Source: Bacteroidota bacterium (GTDB lineage Bacteria; Bacteroidota; Ignavibacteria; UBA10030). From it: a stretch of 5,153 nt of DNA. Every line of letters begins with the position of its first letter. The first letter of the stretch is position 1. Both the position numbers and the translations under genes were made by a program. The stretch covers positions 1 to 5,153 of the forward strand of contig JALONE010000285.1 of NCBI GenBank assembly GCA_025455125.1, in the 5' to 3' direction. Of this stretch, positions 1 to 5,153 are shown one piece after another. A model generated the notes under the pieces. It had not been told where the DNA came from. It did no database searches and saw only the letters and a program-made list of their open reading frames with translations.

Positions 1-371
1 CAAAAGAGGAGAAAATTCTGTATCATATTGCTTGCGTTCTGTTTTCGAATTATGCCGTTGTCCTCGTGGGTGCGGGTGCCGGCCTGACGAAGCGGCTCAC
101 AGGATTCCGTCCCGGGGACTTCCGACGATTGATGGAAGAGAGCATTGGAACGGCATTCGAGCGAGGCGCTGGCTCTGCGCTGACCGGACCCGTTGCCCGC
201 GGTTCGCTTGAAACGATCCACGCCCATCGGAACGTCCTCAGGCGAAAGGCTCCGGCCGCCGACGAGTTGTATCGCGTGATGGGTGCGATGGCGGTCGATC
301 TGGCCGCGTCGATGAGGCGGCTGAAACCCGCTCAGATCGCACGGATGCGGAAGATCTTCCGAACGAAATGA
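1..371 (+). CDS. Rossmann-like/DUF2520 domain protein, C-terminal part (5' end outside window)
   Basis: The frame is open from base 3 to the TGA at 369-371, giving 122 visible residues with no start in the window; the first full codon is AAA at 3-5. The GTG at 66 is internal, because recognisable family sequence lies upstream of it: a segment reading LYHIACVLFSNY (bases 18-53) matches the 'LYHAAAVFASNY' type opening of the DUF2520 domain. The second hallmark, ALTGPVARG (about 177-203), followed by a helix with spaced His residues, is also typical. Full-length relatives are about 280-300 residues, with an N-terminal NAD(P)-binding Rossmann fold like F420-dependent NADP oxidoreductases. That half is off the window, so cofactor binding cannot be checked. 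The biochemical role of the family is not established; an oxidoreductase related to ketopantoate or pyrroline-5-carboxylate reductases is an inference from the fold. The next gene starts 19 bases downstream, suggesting one transcript. Confidence 0.85.
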   Translation, partial: KEEKILYHIACVLFSNYAVVLVGAGAGLTKRLTGFRPGDFRRLMEESIGTAFERGAGSALTGPVARGSLETIHAHRNVLRRKAPAADELYRVMGAMAVDLAASMRRLKPAQIARMRKIFRTK

Positions 372-390
372 ACTCCAGAACAGGGATCGT

Positions 391-1455
391 ATGAAAGCAC
401 TTATCGCCAGCGGCGGACGCGGCACCCGATTGCGCCCGATCACGCACACGCAGAACAAGCACCTCATTCCGATCGCAAACAAGCCGATCCTGTTCTATTC
501 GATCGAAGCGGCCGTTCATGCCGGCATCAAGCAGATCGGGATCGTGCACAATGCCGACAGTCTTGAAGTGCCCGAATACGTCGGGGACGGTTCGCGTTGG
601 GGCGTGCGGATCACGTACATCCCGCAGGAGACTCCCGGCGGTCTCGCACAGGTGGTCGGCCTTGCCGAGAAATTCGTCGCCGGGGACAAGTTCCTCTTCT
701 ATCTGGGCGACAACATGCTTGTCGGCGGCGTCAAACGGTTCATTGACGAGTTTGAGAGGAGCGGGTGCAACTGCTATCTGACGCTTTCGCGTGTGAAGGA
801 TCCCGAACGGTTCGGCGTGCCGGAGATCCGAGATGGACGGATCGTGCGTGTGGAGGAAAAGCCGAGTATTCCCAAGAGCAACTTCGCAGTTGCGGGCATC
901 TACCTGTATGATTCACACATTTTCGAGGCGGTCAGGAGCCTCAAGCCGAGCGCGCGGGGTGAACTCGAGATCTCAGACGCTCACACCTATCTGATCGAAC
1001 AAGGGTTCACGGTCGGGTATACGGAGATCACCGGCTGGTGGAAGGATACGGGAAAGCCGTCCGACCTCCTGGAGGCCAATCGATTGATCCTCGACAGCAT
1101 CGAACCCCGGAACGAAGGAACCGTCGACGCGGCGTCGGACGTCGCGGGCCGCGTGATCATCGAGCCGGGCGCGCGCATCGGGAATTCGAAGATTCGCGGA
1201 CCGGTGATCATCGGACGCGATGTAGTGGTCGAGAACAGCTACATCGGCCCGTACAGTTCCATCGGCGACCGGACGCACATTCGGAACAGCGAGGTCGAAT
1301 ACAGCATCGTCCTTCGCGATTGCCGCATCCAGAATGTCGGCATTCGCATCGAAGGAAGCATTCTCGGAAATGACGTTGAAGTGGTGGAATCGGCGGGCAA
1401 ACCCCGCGTGCATCGGTTCATGATCGGGGATCAAAGCCGGGTTGAGATCGCTTAG
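391..1455 (+). CDS. Glucose-1-phosphate thymidylyltransferase, long form (RmlA/StrD type)
   Basis: Predicted to transfer a nucleotidyl group from dTTP to glucose 1-phosphate, giving dTDP-glucose and pyrophosphate, the entry step to dTDP-rhamnose and other deoxysugars for surface polysaccharide. It would act in the cytoplasm. The 354-residue length fits the long subfamily (about 355). Residues 1 to about 235 are the nucleotidyltransferase domain. They show the nucleotide-binding loop GGRGTRLRPIT (8-18), the following Lys23, LGDN with the metal-binding Asp107 (105-108), VEEKP (154-158), RGELEISDA (189-197) and WWKDTG with Asp219 (216-221). Residues about 250-345 carry isoleucine/valine- and glycine-rich hexapeptides (for example VIIEPGARIG, PVIIGRDVVV, SYIGPYSSIG) of a left-handed beta helix, which distinguishes this form from the short RmlA. 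A short AGGGA (382-386) precedes the ATG. No rmlB, rmlC or rmlD is next to it, so the exact sugar or nucleotide is less certain than the family. Confidence 0.92.
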   Translation: MKALIASGGRGTRLRPITHTQNKHLIPIANKPILFYSIEAAVHAGIKQIGIVHNADSLEVPEYVGDGSRWGVRITYIPQETPGGLAQVVGLAEKFVAGDKFLFYLGDNMLVGGVKRFIDEFERSGCNCYLTLSRVKDPERFGVPEIRDGRIVRVEEKPSIPKSNFAVAGIYLYDSHIFEAVRSLKPSARGELEISDAHTYLIEQGFTVGYTEITGWWKDTGKPSDLLEANRLILDSIEPRNEGTVDAASDVAGRVIIEPGARIGNSKIRGPVIIGRDVVVENSYIGPYSSIGDRTHIRNSEVEYSIVLRDCRIQNVGIRIEGSILGNDVEVVESAGKPRVHRFMIGDQSRVEIA

Positions 1456-1460
1456 GCATG

Positions 1461-1466
1461 AGGAGG
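1461..1466 (+). promoter_or_regulatory. Strong ribosome binding site (AGGAGG) for the crotonase gene
   Basis: A perfect AGGAGG lies 9 bases before the ATG at 1476. It decides the start: an in-frame ATG at 1458 would put this site inside the coding sequence and add six charged residues (MRRERT) with no family counterpart. It lies just 6 bases after the TAG of the preceding gene. Confidence 0.85.
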
Positions 1467-1475
1467 GAGAGGACC

Positions 1476-2176
1476 ATGACGTTCGAGACGATTCGAGTGG
1501 AGACGACAGACGGGATCGCGACGCTGACCATCAACCGTCCGGAGAAGCTGAATGCGCTCAACGCGCAGGTGCTGGATGAATTGCGGCATGTCTTCGAGGC
1601 GCTCAAGGTGGATGAGTCAGTTCGTGCGGTGATCGTGACCGGTGCAGGAGAAAAAGCCTTCGTTGCCGGGGCGGATATCAAGGAACTCGCCGCGCTCGAC
1701 GCGGGAACGGGGACACGCTTCGCAGAGAAGGGACAGGAGATCTTCTCGCGCATTGAAACGCTTGGCAAGCCGGTGATCGCGGCGGTGAACGGGTTTGCAC
1801 TCGGCGGAGGATGCGAGATGGCGCTGGCGTGTCATATCCGGATTGCGGCGGAGACGGCGAAGTTCGGACAACCCGAGGTGGCGTTGGCGACGATTCCCGG
1901 ATACGGGGGAACACAGACATCGGTTTGGTCAACCGGGTGGTCGCGGCTGCCGAGTTGCTCCCGTCGGCCAGAGTGATCGCGCAGAAGATCCTGGAGCGCG
2001 GTCCGGTGGCGGTCAAGCATGCTCTTCAAGCGGTGCAGGCGATCGCTCAGCTCCCCCTGACCGAAGGATTGGAACTCGAGGCCTCCTTGTTCGGGAGATG
2101 TTGCGGCACGGAGGATTTCAAGGAAGGAACGAACGCGTTTCTCGAGAAGAGGTCCGCCTCGTTTCGTGGACGATAG
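1476..2176 (+). pseudogene. Enoyl-CoA hydratase/isomerase (crotonase) gene, disrupted by internal deletion and frameshift
   Basis: Crotonases hydrate 2-enoyl-CoA to 3-hydroxyacyl-CoA in fatty acid or hydroxybutyryl-CoA metabolism, using two Glu residues and an oxyanion hole. The start is the ATG at 1476, placed by the AGGAGG at 1461-1466. Codons 1-147 are normal family sequence: INRPEKLNALN (19-29), oxyanion segment FVAGADIKEL (62-71), GFALGGGCE with catalytic Glu114, and FGQPE with the second catalytic Glu134, ending in IPGYGGTQ at base 1916. The frame then runs into 19 unrelated residues and stops at 1974-1976. The rest of the family sequence resumes in another frame at about 1919 (IGLVNRVV) and continues for 85 residues, including EGLELEASLFG and FLEKR, to the TAG at 2174-2176. 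Relatives have about 28 residues between GGTQ and IGLVN; these are absent. The sum 147+28+85 equals 260, the usual length, so about 82 bases appear lost. As read, the product would be a 166-residue truncated protein, probably inactive. A sequencing or assembly fault is possible. Confidence 0.88.
1914..1921 (+). other. Deletion/frameshift junction inside the crotonase gene
   Basis: The last codon of the first coding segment is CAG (Gln147, 1914-1916), and the first codon of the resumed segment is ATC (1919-1921, Ile of IGLVN), leaving two extra bases (1917-1918) between them. Moving from one frame to the other needs a loss of 3n+1 bases. Replacing the 28 family-typical codons (84 bases) by 2 bases gives 82, which fits. 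No transposon end, direct repeat or other scar is visible around the junction. Confidence 0.75.
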
Positions 2177-2209
2177 ATTCGCATTGAAGCATCACTGTCA
2201 AAGGGACGT

Positions 2210-3697
2210 ATGGCACAGAACAAACCGGCATCGGGTGAGAACGGAAAGTTGATGGACAAGCTCGTATCGCTTGCGAAGCGGCGCGGCTTTGTGTTTCAGT
2301 CGAGCGAGATCTACGGGGGACTGAATGGGTGTTGGGACTACGGTCCATTGGGCGTTGAGATGCTGAACAATCTCAAGCAGGCCTGGTGGAAGAGCATGAC
2401 ATTTCGCGAGAATGTCGAAGGAGTCGATGCCAGCATCCTGATGCATCCGCGTGTTTGGGAAGCGTCCGGTCATGTCGAGAATTTTACCGACCCGATGGTC
2501 GATTGCCGTCAGTGCAAGGCGCGGTACCGCATTGATGTGCTGTTCGAGGAATTGTCGCTGAAGCGGAAGAAGGAGGTGCTGCGCGAGCTGGAGCCGGAGC
2601 GGTTCGCCGGCCAGCAGAAGGATGAAACGATCGAGGCGGAGTTCGCCGCGCGAACGTCGACGGATGCAGAGGCGGCGGCGCTCATCCCGTTGCTGACGTG
2701 TCCGGCGTGCGGAGCAAAAGGGACCTTCACCGAAGCGCGCAAGTTCAACTTGATGTTCAAGACGTTCGTCGGCCCGGTCGAGGATTCTTCGGCTGTGGTC
2801 TATCTCCGTCCCGAGACGGCGCAGGGAATCTTCGTGAACTTCCTCAACGTTCAGTCAGCCTCTCGTCAGAAGTTGCCGTTCGGCATCGCACAGATCGGCA
2901 AAGCGTTCCGGAACGAGATCAACACGAAGAACTTCCTGTTCCGCACGCGCGAATTCGAACAGATGGAGATGCAGTTCTTTGTGCGGCCGGGAACGGACGA
3001 CAACTGGTTCGAATACTGGCGCGCCGAGCGGATGCAATGGTTCAAAGACCTCGGCATGCGTGCGGAGCGACTGCAGTGGCATCAGCATCCAAAGGACAAG
3101 CTGGCCCATTATGCCAAGGACGCGTACGACATCGAGTACCAATTCCCGTTCGGTTGGGGCGAGATCGAAGGAGTCCATAATCGAACCGATTTCGATCTGT
3201 CGCGTCACGAACAGTTCTCGTCCAAGGGGATGCGGTATTTCGACGAAGAGACGAAGGAGAAATACGTCCCGTTCGTGATCGAGACATCCGCCGGGGCAAG
3301 CCGATCCTTCATGGCCTTCCTGGTCGATGCGTACCACGAAGAAGAGGCACCCACGGCAGAAGGGACATCGGAGCTCCGGACCGTTCTGCGCCTGCATCCG
3401 AAGCTCGCACCGCTCAAGGTTGCGATCTTCCCGCTCGTCAACCGGGACGGAATGCCCGAAGCAGCCCACGCCATTGAATCAGATCTGCGGAAGTACTTCC
3501 GCGTCTTCTACGATGACAGCGGTGCCGTCGGCCGGCGGTATCGGCGACAGGATGAGGCGGGGACCCCGTATTGCGTGACGGTCGACTCGCAGACGATGCA
3601 GGACCAGACAGTGACCGTGCGTGAACGGGATTCCATGCAACAGGAACGGATCCCTGCATCGCGCCTCAAAGAGTACTTTCTCGAGAGGCTGTTGTGA
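2210..3697 (+). CDS. glyS: Glycyl-tRNA synthetase, single-chain alpha2 (class II) type
   Basis: Charges tRNA-Gly with glycine using ATP; a cytoplasmic homodimer. The 495-residue protein is complete and collinear with the alpha2 family, not the separate alpha/beta (GlyQ/GlyS) type. N-terminal RRGFVFQSSEIYGGLNGCWDYGPLG (residues 24-48) is the family signature around class II motif 1. Motif 2 is FRNEI to EMQFF (233-257), with the FRTREFEQ loop at 244-251. Motif 3 includes GASRSFMAFL (362-371) with its invariant Arg365. Two CxxC pairs, Cys99/Cys102 and Cys164/Cys167, could form a zinc site in the insertion between motifs 1 and 2. From about 402 to the end is the anticodon-binding domain, with GRRYRRQDEAGTPYCVTVD (441-459) and TVTVRERDS (467-475). 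A short AAGGGA (2201-2206) precedes the ATG by 3 bases. Only 33 bases separate it from the crotonase remnant, too few for a T-box leader. Its TGA overlaps the next start. Confidence 0.97.
   Translation: MAQNKPASGENGKLMDKLVSLAKRRGFVFQSSEIYGGLNGCWDYGPLGVEMLNNLKQAWWKSMTFRENVEGVDASILMHPRVWEASGHVENFTDPMVDCRQCKARYRIDVLFEELSLKRKKEVLRELEPERFAGQQKDETIEAEFAARTSTDAEAAALIPLLTCPACGAKGTFTEARKFNLMFKTFVGPVEDSSAVVYLRPETAQGIFVNFLNVQSASRQKLPFGIAQIGKAFRNEINTKNFLFRTREFEQMEMQFFVRPGTDDNWFEYWRAERMQWFKDLGMRAERLQWHQHPKDKLAHYAKDAYDIEYQFPFGWGEIEGVHNRTDFDLSRHEQFSSKGMRYFDEETKEKYVPFVIETSAGASRSFMAFLVDAYHEEEAPTAEGTSELRTVLRLHPKLAPLKVAIFPLVNRDGMPEAAHAIESDLRKYFRVFYDDSGAVGRRYRRQDEAGTPYCVTVDSQTMQDQTVTVRERDSMQQERIPASRLKEYFLERLL
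3683..3688 (+). promoter_or_regulatory. Ribosome binding site (GAGAGG) for the TPR gene, inside the glyS 3' end
   Basis: A purine-rich GAGAGG sits 5 bases before the GTG at 3694 and within the last codons of glyS. Together with the GTGA start/stop overlap, it supports GTG as the start and points to translation coupled to glyS. Confidence 0.6.
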
Positions 3698-4869
3698 GAT
3701 CCTTCGTTCAGTGCTTTTCTCGCCTGATCCCACTCCTCGCGCTGTTCCTCGGATCGGCCGTTGCGACCTCCGACGCCCAGTGGATCGTCGATCCGCGCGT
3801 TGACCGGATGGTCCAGCGCGGCATCGATCAGATCTATAACTTCGAATTCTCCGCAGCGGAATCGACCTTCGCCGAAGTGATCCGAGCTCAGCCTGATCAT
3901 CCGGCGGGACACTTCTTCCGCGCGATGATCCAATGGGAACGGATCATCAGCAATTTCGACGATGAATCGGACGACGAGAAACTTTATGAGATGCTCGAGG
4001 TTGTCGTCGAGATGTGCGAGCGGCGTCTGGAGAAGGAGCCAAATGACGTCACCGCGCTGTTCTTCAAAGGCGGCGCTGTTGGATTCCGCGGTCGCTTGCG
4101 TGCGAACAGAGGAAAGTGGGTCGGGGCCGCGAACGATGGTCTGGTGGCGCTTCCCTTGGTGCGAAAAGCATATGAACTCGAACCGACGAACTACGACGTT
4201 CTGCTTGGGATCGGGATCTATAACTACTATGCATCCGTTATCCCCGACAAGTACCCCATCGTCAAGCCGGTGATGGTGTTCTTTCCGGGCGGGGACCGGG
4301 TGAAGGGACTCGAACAGCTTCGACAGGCGTCGCAGAATGCGAAATACGCGCGCGTAGAGGCGACGTACTTCCTGATGCAGAACTACTTCATGTTCGAGAA
4401 GGATTTTCCGAAGGCCCTCGAACTCGCCCGCTCATTGAACCGCACGTATCCGAACAATCCCATCTTCCACCGGTATCTCGGACGATGCCTCATCAGTACC
4501 GGCGCGCTGGGTGAGGCCGAGATGATCTTTGCGGACATATACCGGCGATACTCATCGAAGCAAACGGGGTATGATCGCTATGACGGCCGTGAGGCCACCT
4601 ACTACCTTGGGCGAGCGGAGTATCAAGCGGGGCGATTGGATGCAGCGTTGAAGAAGCTGTATGAGTGCGACGACATCTGCCGTGGATTGGACAAGGAGGG
4701 GCCATCCGGTTTCATGGCGCTGGCCAATCTGATGATCGGATTGATCTATGATCTCCAAGGGAGGCGCACACCCGCCATTGGTCAATACAAGAAGGTGCTG
4801 ATGATGCCGGAGTACGAACGATCGCACGAAGAAGCGAAACGATATCTCGATAAACCATTTAAGCGCTGA
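3694..4869 (+). CDS. Exported tetratricopeptide-repeat protein, function unknown
   Basis: A 391-residue protein with no function I can name. It starts with GTG at 3694, sharing GTGA with the glyS stop. The N-terminus is a signal peptide: Arg2 and Arg10, then the hydrophobic run LIPLLALFLGSAVA (11-24), with likely cleavage after Ala24 (AVA) or Ala28 (SDA). No lipobox Cys is seen, so it is probably periplasmic or surface-associated. The rest is alpha-helical and TPR-like. Candidate units lie at about 37-70 (GIDQIYNFEFSAAESTF, ending in QPDHP), 118-163 (ending in LEPTN), 223-256 (ending in YPNNP), 258-287, 301-330 and 339-372 (MIGLIYDLQGRRTPAIGQYKKVL). Between units is an unusual aromatic and glycine-rich core, including GFRGRLRANRGKW (130-142) and LGIGIYNYYASVIPDKYP (171-188). 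This block recalls Iml2/TPR39-like proteins, but the resemblance is from memory and weak. TPR arrays usually bind peptides or proteins, so a scaffold or envelope-assembly role is plausible but unproven. The ZIP gene begins 2 bases after its stop. Confidence 0.85.
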   Translation: MRSFVQCFSRLIPLLALFLGSAVATSDAQWIVDPRVDRMVQRGIDQIYNFEFSAAESTFAEVIRAQPDHPAGHFFRAMIQWERIISNFDDESDDEKLYEMLEVVVEMCERRLEKEPNDVTALFFKGGAVGFRGRLRANRGKWVGAANDGLVALPLVRKAYELEPTNYDVLLGIGIYNYYASVIPDKYPIVKPVMVFFPGGDRVKGLEQLRQASQNAKYARVEATYFLMQNYFMFEKDFPKALELARSLNRTYPNNPIFHRYLGRCLISTGALGEAEMIFADIYRRYSSKQTGYDRYDGREATYYLGRAEYQAGRLDAALKKLYECDDICRGLDKEGPSGFMALANLMIGLIYDLQGRRTPAIGQYKKVLMMPEYERSHEEAKRYLDKPFKR

Positions 4870-4871
4870 CA

Positions 4872-5153
4872 ATGAACGCACAGATCATGTTGTTCGCGAT
4901 CATCGCCGCCGCAGCCGTCGTGCTGGGGGGCGGGGTCGTTGTTGCCCGGTCCCATTGGCCGAAGCGGGTCCAGGAAGTATTGCTGTCGCTCAGTGCGGGA
5001 TTCGTCCTCGCATTGGTATTCCTGAAACTCATTCCGGCGAGTTTCGAAGCCATCGGCGAACGGGCGGCCATTTGGGTGTTGATCGGCTTCGGCGTCGTGC
5101 ACTTCTTCGAACACACGGTCGTCGGACATCTTCACTTCGGCGAGGAGACGCAT
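4872..5153 (+). CDS. ZIP-family metal transporter, N-terminal part (3' end outside window)
   Basis: The frame is open from the ATG at 4872 to the window edge, giving 94 residues with no stop. It begins 2 bases after the TPR gene stop. No clear Shine-Dalgarno is visible, so coupling to the gene upstream is likely; the ATG at 4887 is a less likely alternative. Three membrane segments are predicted at about residues 5-24, 35-54 and 66-85. The second, SAGFVLALVFLKLIPASFE (40-58), matches the ZIP helix 'GFxxAxxFxHLLPEA', though the usual His of HLLP is Lys here. The third ends in HFFEHTVVGHLHFGEETH (77-94), a His/Glu-rich stretch like the metal-binding start of the cytoplasmic loop in ZIP proteins. 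The family takes divalent metals such as zinc, iron or manganese into the cytoplasm. Substrate cannot be told, because the core metal-site helices TM4 and TM5 lie outside the window. Confidence 0.8.
   Translation, partial: MNAQIMLFAIIAAAAVVLGGGVVVARSHWPKRVQEVLLSLSAGFVLALVFLKLIPASFEAIGERAAIWVLIGFGVVHFFEHTVVGHLHFGEETH

Noticed and set aside
973..1434. 153-codon open frame on the - strand inside the nucleotidyltransferase gene
   Set aside because: It is the antisense shadow of the beta-helix repeats; no family signature and no independent ribosome binding site was seen.
1914..1921. Programmed ribosomal frameshift instead of a mutation
   Set aside because: No slippery heptamer or following stem-loop was seen, and a simple frame change would not restore the ~28 missing family residues.
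1811..2176. A separate gene starting at the ATG at 1811
   Set aside because: Its first 35 residues are an out-of-frame reading of the crotonase active-site region. Only the part from about 1919 is real family sequence, and that is the severed 3' half of the same gene.
2177..2209. T-box or other riboswitch leader before glyS
   Set aside because: Only 33 bases lie between the crotonase remnant and the glyS start, far too short for such a leader.
2855..3469. 204-codon open frame on the - strand inside glyS
   Set aside because: It lies wholly antisense to a strongly conserved GlyRS catalytic region, shows no recognisable domain, and is expected by chance in GC-rich coding DNA.
3508..3933. 141-codon open frame on the - strand across the glyS/TPR boundary
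   Set aside because: It overlaps two well-supported + strand genes, and its product has Arg-rich, low-order composition typical of antisense translation.
4870..4871. Promoter or terminator between the TPR and ZIP genes
   Set aside because: The gap is 2 bases, and no hairpin followed by a T-run was seen in the flanking sequence.
1..5153. CRISPR array, insertion sequence, tRNA gene or defence system
   Set aside because: Coding sequence fills almost the whole window. No spaced direct repeats, transposase-like protein, inverted-repeat ends or cloverleaf were recognised, and all genes fit ordinary cellular families.

Overview
The window is a dense bacterial stretch in which every supported gene lies on the + strand and gaps between genes are 2 to 33 bases, with one 4-base overlap. 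In order it holds: the 3' part of a Rossmann/DUF2520 protein gene (cut by the left edge), a long-form glucose-1-phosphate thymidylyltransferase gene, an enoyl-CoA hydratase (crotonase) gene broken by a frameshift with an internal deletion, the single-chain (alpha2) glycyl-tRNA synthetase gene, a secreted TPR protein gene, and the 5' part of a ZIP-type metal transporter gene (cut by the right edge). No tRNA, rRNA, CRISPR array, insertion sequence or terminator hairpin was recognised, and no gap is long enough to hold an RNA gene.

The base composition is moderately GC-rich. Several genes have clear Shine-Dalgarno sequences, so this is a bacterium. The alpha2-type GlyRS, DUF2520 protein, ZIP transporter and export-type TPR protein together are compatible with the Bacteroidota/Chlorobiota/Ignavibacteria (FCB) side of the tree. 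That placement is an impression from protein style, not a proof.

Left third (1-1455): the DUF2520 gene is followed after 19 bases by the nucleotidyltransferase, which would make dTDP-glucose or a related nucleotide sugar for cell-surface polysaccharide. Middle (1476-2176): the crotonase has intact catalytic residues in its first 147 codons and an intact C-terminal 85 codons in another frame. About 28 family-conserved codons are missing between them, consistent with loss of about 82 bases. Right part (2210-5153): glyS overlaps the TPR gene by GTGA, and the TPR gene is 2 bases from the ZIP gene, so these three are very probably co-transcribed and partly translationally coupled.

The products do not form one pathway. 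They look like a housekeeping run of translation, surface sugar, acyl-CoA and metal-uptake functions packed in one direction. I do not see a new defence or mobile system here. The most notable points are the broken crotonase (pseudogene or assembly fault) and the poorly characterised secreted TPR protein coupled to glyS.
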